A stretch of 64,000 bases of DNA from Marinicella gelatinilytica (lineage in GTDB: Bacteria > Pseudomonadota > Gammaproteobacteria > Xanthomonadales > Marinicellaceae), in assembly GCF_026410405.1 (NCBI RefSeq), contig NZ_JAPMLN010000012.1, forward strand, positions 1-64,000, written 5' to 3'. Below the pieces are notes generated by a model. It did not search any database and was not told the DNA's origin. It worked only from the letters and a program-made list of their open reading frames with translations. Both the position numbers and the translations under genes were made by a program. Shown in pieces: positions 25,316-34,234 of the stretch; the stretch's first letter is position 1, and the number at the start of each line of letters is the position of its first letter.

Positions 25316-27037
25316 CTAAACGAGGTGTTTTATTAATAGTTGTAACCGCTGCCGATTTCTAAATTCATTGACTTGCATCTGGTAACAAACATGCACTTTT
25401 TCATCCACTTCCGGGAATTGATGCGGAATAAAGTTAAAAGCAATGGCTTCGATTTGTTTGCTTAAATCCATGGTTTGTAAACGCAGTCGGGTGTGAATCT
25501 CAGCCACCGCTTTCTTTTCTTTGACAATAAAATAATCATCAAATAAAGGTGGCTCAAAAGCGGCACCCCAAGGGCCGGCATCCGCCAATTGCTGTGCCAT
25601 AAATAATGATAAATCCTCCACCGGGACTGCGCCGTCACTGTCAACTTGTTGATGATCCGGTAGATTATCCACCCAGTCGTTGACCACTTGGCACAGTTGT
25701 TTTTTAAATTCAGCCATATGGTCTTTTTTTAAGGTTAAGCCGGCTGCCATGGCATGGCCACCAAATTTCTTAATTAAACCCGGATTATCACGATCCACTG
25801 CCACCAGCGCATCACGAATATGGAGTCCGTCAATACTTCGTGCAGAACCTTTGACCCATTGTGAGTCCTCACCTTCATCAGCAAAAGCCACCACCGGTCG
25901 TTGGGTGTATTCTTTGACTTTTGATGCCAATAGGCCCACCACGCCCTGATGCCAGCGGCTATGATAAATACATACAGCGGCACTTAATTTATGGTCTTTT
26001 TTTAAGGTTTTAATCACTGAATCAGCCATGTTTTGCATATTGGCTTGAATGGCTTTGCGTTCTTTATTAATGACGTTGAGCTCTTGCGCCAGTTGATCTG
26101 CGCGGTCCGGGTCTTCAGTCAGCAATAATTCAATACCAACTTGCATGTCTTGTAAACGACCGGCGGCATTTAAACGAGGCGCTAACATAAAAGCCAACAT
26201 CTGAGCATCGGCACGGCTATAATCGCTGCCGGCCGCTCGGCACAAAGCCAACAAACCACAGTTTCCGGTACCTTGTCGCAGACGTTTTAGTCCGGCAGCA
26301 ATTAAAATTCTGTTGTTGTGATCCAACGGCACCACATCAGCCACCGTTCCCAAAGCCACTAAATCAAGGTACCTACTGAGCGACACGCCTGCTGTCGAAA
26401 GATGCGCATAATCAGCGACATCTTTTAATTGACGAATAACCCGTGTTAATAAATAAAAAGCCACCCCGACACCTGCCAAAGCCGGACTGCCAAAATCGCT
26501 ATTTTTCATATTGGGATTAACGATGGCGTCGGCCGGAGGCAATGTGGCCGGCGGTAAGTGGTGATCGGTGATCACCACTTGCATGCCTAATGTTTGGGCT
26601 TTTTTAACACCTTCTGTGGAGCTGATGCCATTATCTACAGTAACAATAAACTGACAGCCATGTTTGGCCAGTTCATCCACCAGGCCTTCGGATAAACCGT
26701 AACCGTAATCAAACCGGTTTGGCACCATATAATCAATATTGTCGGCCCCCAATTGCCGCAAAACCCGCACCATCAAAGCCGTGGCGGTGGCACCATCGGC
26801 ATCAAAATCACCGACGATAAATAGTTTTTTTTGCTGACCGATGGCCTCAATAATTAATGTAGCAGCCTGGTCAATACCGGGCATGGCATCGGCGTGACTG
26901 AGGTGTTTTAAGCTGTATTCAATTTGACTGGCATCTTTGATACCGCGGGCACGGTAAATGCGTTGAATTAAGGGCGGCAGGTGTTCGCCGCCCGGTAACG
27001 GTTCGTTAGAAATATCTCGACGATTAATACGAACCAC
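25316..27037 (-). CDS. Single-stranded-DNA exonuclease RecJ
   Basis: RecJ is a 5'-to-3' exonuclease on single-stranded DNA used in RecF-pathway recombination and mismatch repair. The 573-residue protein has the DHH phosphoesterase motifs VGDFDADGATA and TDHHLPP, the GTVADVVPL block, and the DHHA1 GGHAMAAG motif, which bind the two metal ions. The start codon is GTG at 27037, 15 bp after greA, so both are probably in one operon with carAB. Length and motifs are normal for the family. Confidence 0.97.
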   Translation of the reverse strand: MVRINRRDISNEPLPGGEHLPPLIQRIYRARGIKDASQIEYSLKHLSHADAMPGIDQAATLIIEAIGQQKKLFIVGDFDADGATATALMVRVLRQLGADNIDYMVPNRFDYGYGLSEGLVDELAKHGCQFIVTVDNGISSTEGVKKAQTLGMQVVITDHHLPPATLPPADAIVNPNMKNSDFGSPALAGVGVAFYLLTRVIRQLKDVADYAHLSTAGVSLSRYLDLVALGTVADVVPLDHNNRILIAAGLKRLRQGTGNCGLLALCRAAGSDYSRADAQMLAFMLAPRLNAAGRLQDMQVGIELLLTEDPDRADQLAQELNVINKERKAIQANMQNMADSVIKTLKKDHKLSAAVCIYHSRWHQGVVGLLASKVKEYTQRPVVAFADEGEDSQWVKGSARSIDGLHIRDALVAVDRDNPGLIKKFGGHAMAAGLTLKKDHMAEFKKQLCQVVNDWVDNLPDHQQVDSDGAVPVEDLSLFMAQQLADAGPWGAAFEPPLFDDYFIVKEKKAVAEIHTRLRLQTMDLSKQIEAIAFNFIPHQFPEVDEKVHVCYQMQVNEFRNRQRLQLLIKHLV

Positions 27038-27052
27038 AATTTCAGGAATAGG

Positions 27053-27526
27053 CTAAATATATTGAATGTCTTCGATGAAATAGGTTTTTTCACCACCCGG
27101 GGCTTGGACATGCACTTCATCATCGACACTTTTACCCACCAAAGCCCGCGCAATGGGCGAACTGATGGATATTTTGCCTTCATCAATATTGGCTTCCGCG
27201 TCACCCACAATTTGATAAGTCACATGGTCACCAGTGTCTTCATCTTCTAACACCACGGTGGCGCCAAAAACAACCTTATCACCAACATTTAAGTTACTGA
27301 CATCAATAATTTCTGCATGGCCTAATAAACTCTCAAGCTCACCGATGCGACCTTCATTAAAGGATTGCTGCTCACGGGCGGCATGGTACTCGGCATTTTC
27401 TTTCAAATCACCATGATCTCGGGCAGTCGCGACGGCTTCAATAATTTTCGGTCGTTCAACGTTTTTAAGACGCTTCAGTTCAGCCTTGAGCTGTTCTGCG
27501 CCTTTTTTGGTAATGGGTTTTCTCAT
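27053..27526 (-). CDS. Transcription elongation factor GreA
   Basis: GreA binds the secondary channel of RNA polymerase and stimulates cleavage of backtracked RNA. The 157-residue protein has the N-terminal coiled coil (about residues 10-75, with the acidic tip near [18 protein letters not shown]) and the C-terminal FKBP-like domain ending [19 protein letters not shown] lies seven bases before the ATG. It follows carB by 22 bp and precedes recJ by 15 bp; the carA-carB-greA order is common in gammaproteobacteria. Confidence 0.98.
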   Translation of the reverse strand: MRKPITKKGAEQLKAELKRLKNVERPKIIEAVATARDHGDLKENAEYHAAREQQSFNEGRIGELESLLGHAEIIDVSNLNVGDKVVFGATVVLEDEDTGDHVTYQIVGDAEANIDEGKISISSPIARALVGKSVDDEVHVQAPGGEKTYFIEDIQYI

Positions 27527-27548
27527 GTTAACTCCTTAATAGTCATGT

Positions 27549-30500
27549 TTATGCGTCATGTAATTCACTGAGTGCGTAAATTTCCGGGTTTTTAACATAC
27601 TCAAAAGCAGCTATGGTGGCGGCGGCACCGGCTAATGTGGTGCTGTAATGCACACCTTGTTTCAGCGCTTCAGTCCGAATTGAAGCTGAATCTGCAATCG
27701 CTTGGGCACCTTCTGTGGTGTTAATGATAAAATCAATTTCCTGGCTTTTAATACGGTCCACAATATGCGGCCGACCTTCAATGACCTTGTTGACACTTTC
27801 ACAAAAGACACCGGCTTTTCTAAGCAGCTGACAGGTACCATGTGTGGCCACCAGTTCAAAATTCAACGCACTCAATTGTTTTGCTAATGGCACCAATTTA
27901 TCTTTATCGGCATCTCGAACACTGACAAAAGCTTTGCCCACTTGAGGTATCTTAACATGAGCACCGATTCTTGAGGCTGCCACCGCAGCACCAAATGATT
28001 TACCGGTTCCCATGACTTCACCGGTGGAGCGCATTTCCGGCCCCAAAATAGGATCAACACCCGGAAATTTAGAAAACGGAAACACCGGTTCTTTGACTGA
28101 ATAGTGATTTAGTTTCAAACGTGGTTGAACGCCCTGCTCTTTGAGACTGATGCCGGCCATACACAATGCGCCGATTTGCGCCAGTGGTAAACCCGTGGCT
28201 TTAGACACAAAAGGCACTGTTCGCGAAGCCCGTGGGTTAACTTCAATAATATAAATGTTATCACCCTGAATGGCAAACTGGGTGTTCATTAAGCCCACCA
28301 CATTCAATTCTTTCGCCATAAGGGTACATTGCCTGATCAGCTCTTGTTGAATCTCATCACTCAAAGTAAATGGCGGAATACAACAAGCTGAATCGCCTGA
28401 ATGAACACCGGCTTGCTCGATGTGCTCCATAATGCCACCCACCAACACGTCATGACCATCACTAATGATGTCCACATCCACCTCAATGGCGTGGTCCAAA
28501 AATCGATCTAACAACACCGGTGAATCATTTGACACCAATACCGCTTCTTGCATATAGCGGCTTAATTCAGTCACTGAATGAACCACTTCCATGGCACGAC
28601 CACCGAGTACAAAAGATGGTCTCACCACCAACGGAAAACCAATGGCGTCGGCACGTTCTAAAGCTTCGTTAATGGAACTGACCGTGTCATTGGGCGGTTG
28701 CTTTAAATTCAGTTTATTCAGCATGGTTTTAAATTGCTCGCGGTCTTCTGCACGGGCAATACACTCAGGTGATGAGCCAATAATCGGTACCCCGGCATTG
28801 GCCAGATCTTCCGCTAAGTTTAAGGGTGTCTGGCCGCCATATTGCACAATCACACCTTCGGGCTTCTCCACATCAACAATCGCCAACACATCTTCCAATG
28901 TCAGTGATTCAAAATAAAGCCGATCAGATGTGTCGTAATCAGTGGACACAGTTTCCGGATTACAGTTCACCATAATGGTTTCGAAACCGGCTTTTTTAAG
29001 GGCGATGGAGGCATGCACGCAACAGTAATCAAATTCGATACCTTGACCAATGCGATTGGGACCACCACCTAAAATCATAATTTTGCGGTTATCAGAAGGT
29101 CTCGCCTCACACTGTTGTTCATAGCTGCTATAAAAATAAGCCGTTGGTGATGCAAACTCGGCGGCACAAGAGTCCACCCGTTTATAAACCGGCTTCACTT
29201 GGTAGGATAGTCGTGTTTCTCGAACCAATTGTTCTGAGCAGTTGAATAACTGACTTAAGCGATCATCTGAAAAGCCCAAGCGTTTTATGGCCAACCAATC
29301 TTTACCATCTAATTCATTAATGGCCGTATCGGTTAAGGACTGTTCTACCTTAACTAAATGCTCAATGGCTTGTAAAAACCAGGGATCAATGTTCGATAAA
29401 CGGTGAATGTCTGTTAAAGAATAGCCATGCCGAAAGCCATCAGCTACATAAAACAACCGTTGTGACGAAGCTTCTCTGATTTCTTTATTCAAATCAAAGC
29501 CTTGTGCCATTTGTTCGGCTGTGACCATCGGCTGTAAGCCGCTGTAGCCCATTTCCATACCACGTAAGGCTTTTTGTAATGATTCACTGAAGGTTCGACC
29601 AATGGCCATGACCTCGCCCACCGATTTCATCTGGGTGCTTAAGCGATCAACACTGCCGGCGAATTTTTCAAATGCAAAACGTGGAATTTTGGTCACCACA
29701 TAGTCAATGGATGGTTCAAACGAGGCGGGAATGGTGTCTCCGGTAATTTCGTTGTCCAGTTCATCCAAGGTGTAACCCACAGCCAACTTAGCCGCCACTT
29801 TCGCAATGGGGAAACCAGTGGCTTTGGATGCCAAAGCCGATGACCGAGATACCCGCGGATTCATCTCAATAACTATCATGCGGCCACTGTCAGGATCGAT
29901 GGCAAATTGCACATTAGAGCCACCGGTTTCCACGCCAATTTTACGCAACACCGCTAATGACGCATCACGCATCACTTGATATTCTTTATCGGTGAGCGTT
30001 TGTGCCGGTGCCACAGTAATGGAATCGCCGGTGTGCACACCCATGGGGTCAAGATTTTCAATGGCGCAAATAATAATACAATTATCCGCCTTATCACGCA
30101 CCACTTCCATTTCAAACTCTTTCCAACCCAATAAAGACTCTTCTAGTAATACTTCAGTGGTTGGTGATAAACGTAAGCCTTCACGGGTGATGTTCTCAAA
30201 TTCTTCTAAATTATAAGCAATACCGCCGCCGGTACCGCCCATGGTAAATGAAGGCCTGATAATCACCGGGTAACCGATGGTTTTTTGTACTTCTCTGGCT
30301 TCTTCCATATCATGAACAATGGCCGAATGAGCCACTTCCAGACCGATTTCTTGCATCGCCACTCGGAATTGCTCACGGTCTTCAGCCATGTCTATCGCCT
30401 CACGGGAAGCGCCAATCATTTCAACGCCAAATTTCTCTAGCACCCCTTGGCTGACCAGATCCAACGAACAATTTAATGCGGTCTGCCCGCCCATGGTCGG

Positions 30501-30761
30501 TAGAATGGCATTGGGACGTTCACGCTCAATAATTTTTGCCACCGTTTGCCAGGTAATGGGTTGAATGTATATTTGGTCGGCTGTTTCAGGATCAGTCATG
30601 ATGGTGGCCGGATTCGAATTCACCAAAATAACGTGATAGCCTTCATCTTTCAGGGCCTTACAGGCCTGAGTACCGGAGTAATCAAATTCACAGGCTTGGC
30701 CAATAACAATGGGGCCGGCACCGATAACCAAAATACGCTTAATGTCAGTGCGCTTAGGCAT
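27549..30761 (-). CDS. Carbamoyl-phosphate synthase large chain
   Basis: CarB makes carbamoyl phosphate from bicarbonate, ammonia and two ATP for arginine and pyrimidine synthesis. About 1070 residues contain two ATP-grasp halves (each with its own GGxGx[13 protein letters not shown] type start) and a C-terminal allosteric domain (about 935-1070). An ATG at 30767 is possible, but AGGAG sits seven bases before the ATG at 30761, and E. coli CarB also starts MPKRTDIK, so I choose 30761. It overlaps the end of carA by 8 bp, consistent with translational coupling. Confidence 0.98.
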   Translation of the reverse strand: MPKRTDIKRILVIGAGPIVIGQACEFDYSGTQACKALKDEGYHVILVNSNPATIMTDPETADQIYIQPITWQTVAKIIERERPNAILPTMGGQTALNCSLDLVSQGVLEKFGVEMIGASREAIDMAEDREQFRVAMQEIGLEVAHSAIVHDMEEAREVQKTIGYPVIIRPSFTMGGTGGGIAYNLEEFENITREGLRLSPTTEVLLEESLLGWKEFEMEVVRDKADNCIIICAIENLDPMGVHTGDSITVAPAQTLTDKEYQVMRDASLAVLRKIGVETGGSNVQFAIDPDSGRMIVIEMNPRVSRSSALASKATGFPIAKVAAKLAVGYTLDELDNEITGDTIPASFEPSIDYVVTKIPRFAFEKFAGSVDRLSTQMKSVGEVMAIGRTFSESLQKALRGMEMGYSGLQPMVTAEQMAQGFDLNKEIREASSQRLFYVADGFRHGYSLTDIHRLSNIDPWFLQAIEHLVKVEQSLTDTAINELDGKDWLAIKRLGFSDDRLSQLFNCSEQLVRETRLSYQVKPVYKRVDSCAAEFASPTAYFYSSYEQQCEARPSDNRKIMILGGGPNRIGQGIEFDYCCVHASIALKKAGFETIMVNCNPETVSTDYDTSDRLYFESLTLEDVLAIVDVEKPEGVIVQYGGQTPLNLAEDLANAGVPIIGSSPECIARAEDREQFKTMLNKLNLKQPPNDTVSSINEALERADAIGFPLVVRPSFVLGGRAMEVVHSVTELSRYMQEAVLVSNDSPVLLDRFLDHAIEVDVDIISDGHDVLVGGIMEHIEQAGVHSGDSACCIPPFTLSDEIQQELIRQCTLMAKELNVVGLMNTQFAIQGDNIYIIEVNPRASRTVPFVSKATGLPLAQIGALCMAGISLKEQGVQPRLKLNHYSVKEPVFPFSKFPGVDPILGPEMRSTGEVMGTGKSFGAAVAASRIGAHVKIPQVGKAFVSVRDADKDKLVPLAKQLSALNFELVATHGTCQLLRKAGVFCESVNKVIEGRPHIVDRIKSQEIDFIINTTEGAQAIADSASIRTEALKQGVHYSTTLAGAAATIAAFEYVKNPEIYALSELHDA

Positions 30762-31950
30762 GGGCATTCTCCTGTTGTTGTCGATAGCTTGTCATGGCAG
30801 TTATGAATTCATTAAAAATGGGTAAGGCATCATGTGGACCAGGGCTGGCCTCAGGGTGTCCCTGAAAAGCATAAGCCGGTTTACTTCGATGGCGAAAACC
30901 TTGTATGGTGTGATCAAACAATGAACGATGGGTGACGGTTAATTCAGCCGGTAAATTGTCTTCAGAAACGCAAAAGCTGTGATTCTGACTGGTAATCATG
31001 ACCCGCTTAGTAGCCACATCCATGACCGGATGGTTGGCACCATGGTGGCCATATTTCATTTTTTCAGTTTCACCACCTAAAGCAAGGGCTAAAATTTGAT
31101 GTCCCAAACAGATACCAAAAAAGGGTATATCAGCAGCCAGTAACTCCTGACAAGCGGTGATGGCATAATCACAAGCCGCCGGATCACCCGGGCCATTGGA
31201 CATAAACACACCATCGGGTTTCATTGCCAATACTTCGGCGGCCGAAGTTTGTGCCGGTACCAAAGTGATGTCACAACCCAAATCATGCAAAATTCTCACA
31301 ATTTGCTGTTTAATACCAAAATCATAACAAACCACATGGTACGGTGTGTTTGTTGACTGTTTGAAATTCTGCGAGGCCAGATCGTAACGGCCTTCTTGCC
31401 ATTTTTGCTGATTATCAATAGTCACCTCTTTGGCCAAATCCAGACCGGCTAACCCCGCAAAATCTTGTGCTTTTTTTATGGCTGCTTGTTCATCAATCGG
31501 GGTATTAAAATCGCCGGTCACAATACAAGCTTTCATGGCGCCGTGATCACGCAAATGGTTGGTTAAATCTCGGGTATCCAAACCGGTTATGGCAACAATG
31601 CCCTGTTCTTTTAAATAATCACTTAACCGGGTTTGGCTACGCCAGCTACTGGCTTCCTCATGATACTCACGAACAATGAGCCCCGCCGCTTGAACTTTGG
31701 GCGACTCATTGTCAAAAGTGTTGATTCCGGTATTACCGATATGCGGATAAGTTAAGGTCACCAATTGACCGGCATAAGAAGGGTCTGACAGAATTTCCTG
31801 ATAGCCGGTCATGGCAGTATTAAATACCACCTCACCCACTTGACTACCTGTGGCAGCAAAGGAAAAACCATGAAAGACACGACCGTCGGCTAGAGCCAAT
31901 ATAGCTGGCGGACGGTTTTCGGGGAACAATAATTGTTTTAATTTAGACAT
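30754..31950 (-). CDS. Carbamoyl-phosphate synthase small chain
   Basis: CarA is the glutaminase subunit that hydrolyses glutamine and sends ammonia to CarB. The 398-residue protein has the N-terminal CPSase small-chain domain (about 15-150) and a C-terminal class I amidotransferase domain, with nucleophile Cys in [17 protein letters not shown] and catalytic His/Glu in [13 protein letters not shown]. It is the first gene of carA-carB-greA-recJ. A terminator-like hairpin in its leader (31971-31995) suggests transcription attenuation. Confidence 0.98.
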   Translation of the reverse strand: MSKLKQLLFPENRPPAILALADGRVFHGFSFAATGSQVGEVVFNTAMTGYQEILSDPSYAGQLVTLTYPHIGNTGINTFDNESPKVQAAGLIVREYHEEASSWRSQTRLSDYLKEQGIVAITGLDTRDLTNHLRDHGAMKACIVTGDFNTPIDEQAAIKKAQDFAGLAGLDLAKEVTIDNQQKWQEGRYDLASQNFKQSTNTPYHVVCYDFGIKQQIVRILHDLGCDITLVPAQTSAAEVLAMKPDGVFMSNGPGDPAACDYAITACQELLAADIPFFGICLGHQILALALGGETEKMKYGHHGANHPVMDVATKRVMITSQNHSFCVSEDNLPAELTVTHRSLFDHTIQGFRHRSKPAYAFQGHPEASPGPHDALPIFNEFITAMTSYRQQQENAHA

Positions 31951-31970
31951 GGCACAACTCAGTTAGGCGT

Positions 31971-31995
31971 AAAAAAAGCCGGTAATGCACCGACC
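31971..31995 (-). terminator. Attenuator-like terminator in the carA leader
   Basis: On the minus strand a GGTCGGT-GCATT-ACCGGCT hairpin (with G-U pairs) is followed by a run of seven Ts that ends 20 bases before the carA ATG. A terminator inside a leader is the layout of attenuation control. No leader peptide was identified. A TAAAAT hexamer about 45 bp further upstream could be the -10. Confidence 0.55.
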
Positions 31996-32072
31996 ATTTA
32001 CAATGTGTAGAATTGAAAGCGGATTTTAGCTTAAATTGTCGGTAAACACCACACAGTAACCAACATTTTCTC

Positions 32073-32078
32073 TATAAT
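32073..32078 (+). promoter_or_regulatory. -10 box of the CARF-nuclease gene, predicted leaderless
   Basis: A consensus TATAAT ends six bases before the ATG at 32085, placing the transcript start on the start codon itself. No convincing -35 is present at 17 bp. No Shine-Dalgarno could exist in such a transcript. Confidence 0.55.
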
Positions 32079-32084
32079 ACTCAG

Positions 32085-33215
32085 ATGCAGATTCATATTG
32101 CCATTTTTCATCCTCGTCGCACAGGCATTTTAAGTGCCGCCATTGATTTACAAGCCGATCAGGTTATTTTGTTACACCGACAAGAAGATGTGGTTGCCGG
32201 CATTAAATCTGCACTCAACAGTCGCGGCATTCGCTGTCACTCTCAGGTGATAGATTTCGATACCGAACGATTGAGAGAGCATTTGAGTGAATTATTAGAA
32301 CAATATCAGTCTGAACATTTGTATTTAAATGCTTCCAGCGGTTATAAGAAAATGATTTTAATCGCCTTTGAACAATTTAATGCCTATGGCTACCCTATTT
32401 TCCTGGTTGATAAATTTACCGATGAGCTCTATTGGCTTAAAAATCGTGCGGATCAGCCCACTGCTGACCATCATTTAAGTCACGAAATTAAAATTAATGA
32501 ATACCTTAAAACATTAAATACCCATGAGCTGTTTGCTGGTGATAAAACCCCTGAACCTGCGACCTCCCGTGAACTAACTCATTGGCTGATTAGTCATATT
32601 GGCACTTACGACAAGCACCTTGCACAACTGAATTACATGGCCATGATGGCCAGCAAAGACAACCGTTATGCTTTGGACCACCACCAAGTAAAAAACCAAG
32701 GTCTGTTAACTGTGTTGGGTCAGTTTGAAGCCGCCGGCATGTTGACCTTACGTGGCCGAAAACTCAAATTTACAGATGCCAATGCACGCTTTTATTGCAA
32801 TGGTGGATGGTTGGAAAACCATGTGTTTTCTCTTGTCTACGGCATGCGTAAAAGTCGTCCACATATTGTAGATGTGGCCAAAGGCTTACATGTTGTACGC
32901 CACAATGGCACAGTTAAAAATGAAATTGATGTGGCCGCCATGAGCCATAACCGTTTGCATGTCATTGAGTGTAAAACCCGTAAATTTTCAAAAAGTGATG
33001 ATGATAACTCTGCTGCCAATACTGCCATTTATCGATTAGATACCTTGAAAACCTTTGCCGGAGGGATATCCAGTAAAGCCATGTTGGTTAGTTATCAACC
33101 CTTGAACAGTTACAGTTTATCTCGCGCCGAAGATTTGGGTATTTATTGCTGTTCACATACACAATTGAAACAATTAGACCACCACTTATATCGATTTTTT
33201 GATACCGAAACATGA
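32085..33215 (+). CDS. CARF-domain nuclease of the VC1899/Card1 (DUF1887) family
   Basis: A 376-residue protein with the domain order of VC1899 and Card1/Can2: an N-terminal CARF-like Rossmann domain (about 1-125), a winged-helix linker (about 135-235) and a C-terminal PD-(D/E)xK nuclease (about 236-376). The ligand-loop motif is NASSGYKKM (82-90). Nuclease residues are all present: E244 in GGWLENH, D282 in NEIDVAA, and E295-x-K297 in HVIECKTRK. The block AMLVSYQPL...SRAEDLG also matches the family. Card1-type enzymes are switched on by cyclic tetra-adenylate from type III CRISPR complexes to cut nucleic acids. No CRISPR array or cas gene is visible in the window. The gene overlaps ltaE by 4 bp (ATGA). 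Catalytic competence is likely; ligand and role are unknown. Confidence 0.9.
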   Translation: MQIHIAIFHPRRTGILSAAIDLQADQVILLHRQEDVVAGIKSALNSRGIRCHSQVIDFDTERLREHLSELLEQYQSEHLYLNASSGYKKMILIAFEQFNAYGYPIFLVDKFTDELYWLKNRADQPTADHHLSHEIKINEYLKTLNTHELFAGDKTPEPATSRELTHWLISHIGTYDKHLAQLNYMAMMASKDNRYALDHHQVKNQGLLTVLGQFEAAGMLTLRGRKLKFTDANARFYCNGGWLENHVFSLVYGMRKSRPHIVDVAKGLHVVRHNGTVKNEIDVAAMSHNRLHVIECKTRKFSKSDDDNSAANTAIYRLDTLKTFAGGISSKAMLVSYQPLNSYSLSRAEDLGIYCCSHTQLKQLDHHLYRFFDTET

Positions 33216-34234
33216 AAAATTTTAGAAGCGATAACGAAGCACCGGTTCATCCTGACATTTTGCAGGCAATGGTTGATGCAAACCAGGGTTTCAGTGAATC
33301 CTATGGCTATGATGTCTACAGCGAACAATTAACAGAACAATTCCAACAACTATTTGGTTGTTGGTGTGAGGTGCTGCCTTTAACAACAGGTACTGCGGCC
33401 AACAGTATCGCCACAGCATTAACCACACCTCCTTACGGTGCCATTTATTGCCACCCAAACAGCCATATTAACGTCGATGAGTGCGGCGCACCTGAGTTTT
33501 TTAGTGGTGGCGCTAAACTGATAACCGTAACCGGCGATAACGGCAAAATCGATATTGATAGATTGAACGACCGTTTAGAAAACAGCGGTCACCATGGAGA
33601 GCATGAATCATTACCCGCTGCAATTAGTCTGACACAATGCACTGAATCGGGTACGGTTTATTCTTTGGCGGAATTAAAAGCAATCAAAAAGTTAGCTGAC
33701 AAATATGGCTTAGCTGTGCATATGGACGGTGCCCGATTTGCCAACGCTTTGGTGACTTTGGGTGTGAACGCTGCCGAAGCCACCTGGCAATCGGGAATTG
33801 ATCTATTGTCCTTTGGTGCCACCAAAAATGGCGCCATGATGGCTGAGGCACTGGTCATATTCAACCCTGTTTATAACAAACAAATCAAACGTTTACGAAA
33901 AAGAGCCGGTCATTTAATCAGTAAAATGCGTTATGTTAATTGTCAATTGCTGGCTTATTTAAAAAATGATTTGTGGCTACAATTGGCGCATCACGCCAAT
34001 CAACAGGCTCAGCTTTTTGTGAAGTCGGTCAACCAAGAAGTTACCCTTTTATATCCGGTAGAAGCCAACGAAGTGTTCTGTCGTTTACCGTTAAAACAGA
34101 TCAACAGTTTAGAACAGCAAGACTTTTTATTTCATCGCTGGCCCGGACAAGAAGGCGTTATCCGACTGGTGTTTTCTTTTGCCACTAAAACCGAAGATAC
34201 TGAGCAATTAATTCGAGCCATCAACAATATCTAA
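33212..34234 (+). CDS. Low-specificity L-threonine aldolase
   Basis: A 340-residue PLP enzyme that splits L-threonine or L-allo-threonine to glycine and acetaldehyde. The PLP lysine is K205 in SFGATKNGAM. The N-terminal FRSDNEAPVHPDILQAM and the HMDGARFANA block, whose Asp pairs with the PLP ring, are typical. Its ATG overlaps the stop of the CARF-nuclease gene (ATGA), so it is probably translated from the same, leaderless, transcript. Its last 27 bp overlap the 3' end of the convergent GGDEF-EAL gene. Confidence 0.94.
   Translation: MKNFRSDNEAPVHPDILQAMVDANQGFSESYGYDVYSEQLTEQFQQLFGCWCEVLPLTTGTAANSIATALTTPPYGAIYCHPNSHINVDECGAPEFFSGGAKLITVTGDNGKIDIDRLNDRLENSGHHGEHESLPAAISLTQCTESGTVYSLAELKAIKKLADKYGLAVHMDGARFANALVTLGVNAAEATWQSGIDLLSFGATKNGAMMAEALVIFNPVYNKQIKRLRKRAGHLISKMRYVNCQLLAYLKNDLWLQLAHHANQQAQLFVKSVNQEVTLLYPVEANEVFCRLPLKQINSLEQQDFLFHRWPGQEGVIRLVFSFATKTEDTEQLIRAINNI

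Noticed and set aside
32085-33215. Plain restriction-type endonuclease call
   Set aside because: The N-terminal CARF-like domain, the winged helix and the family-specific C-terminal blocks match VC1899/Card1, not a restriction enzyme.
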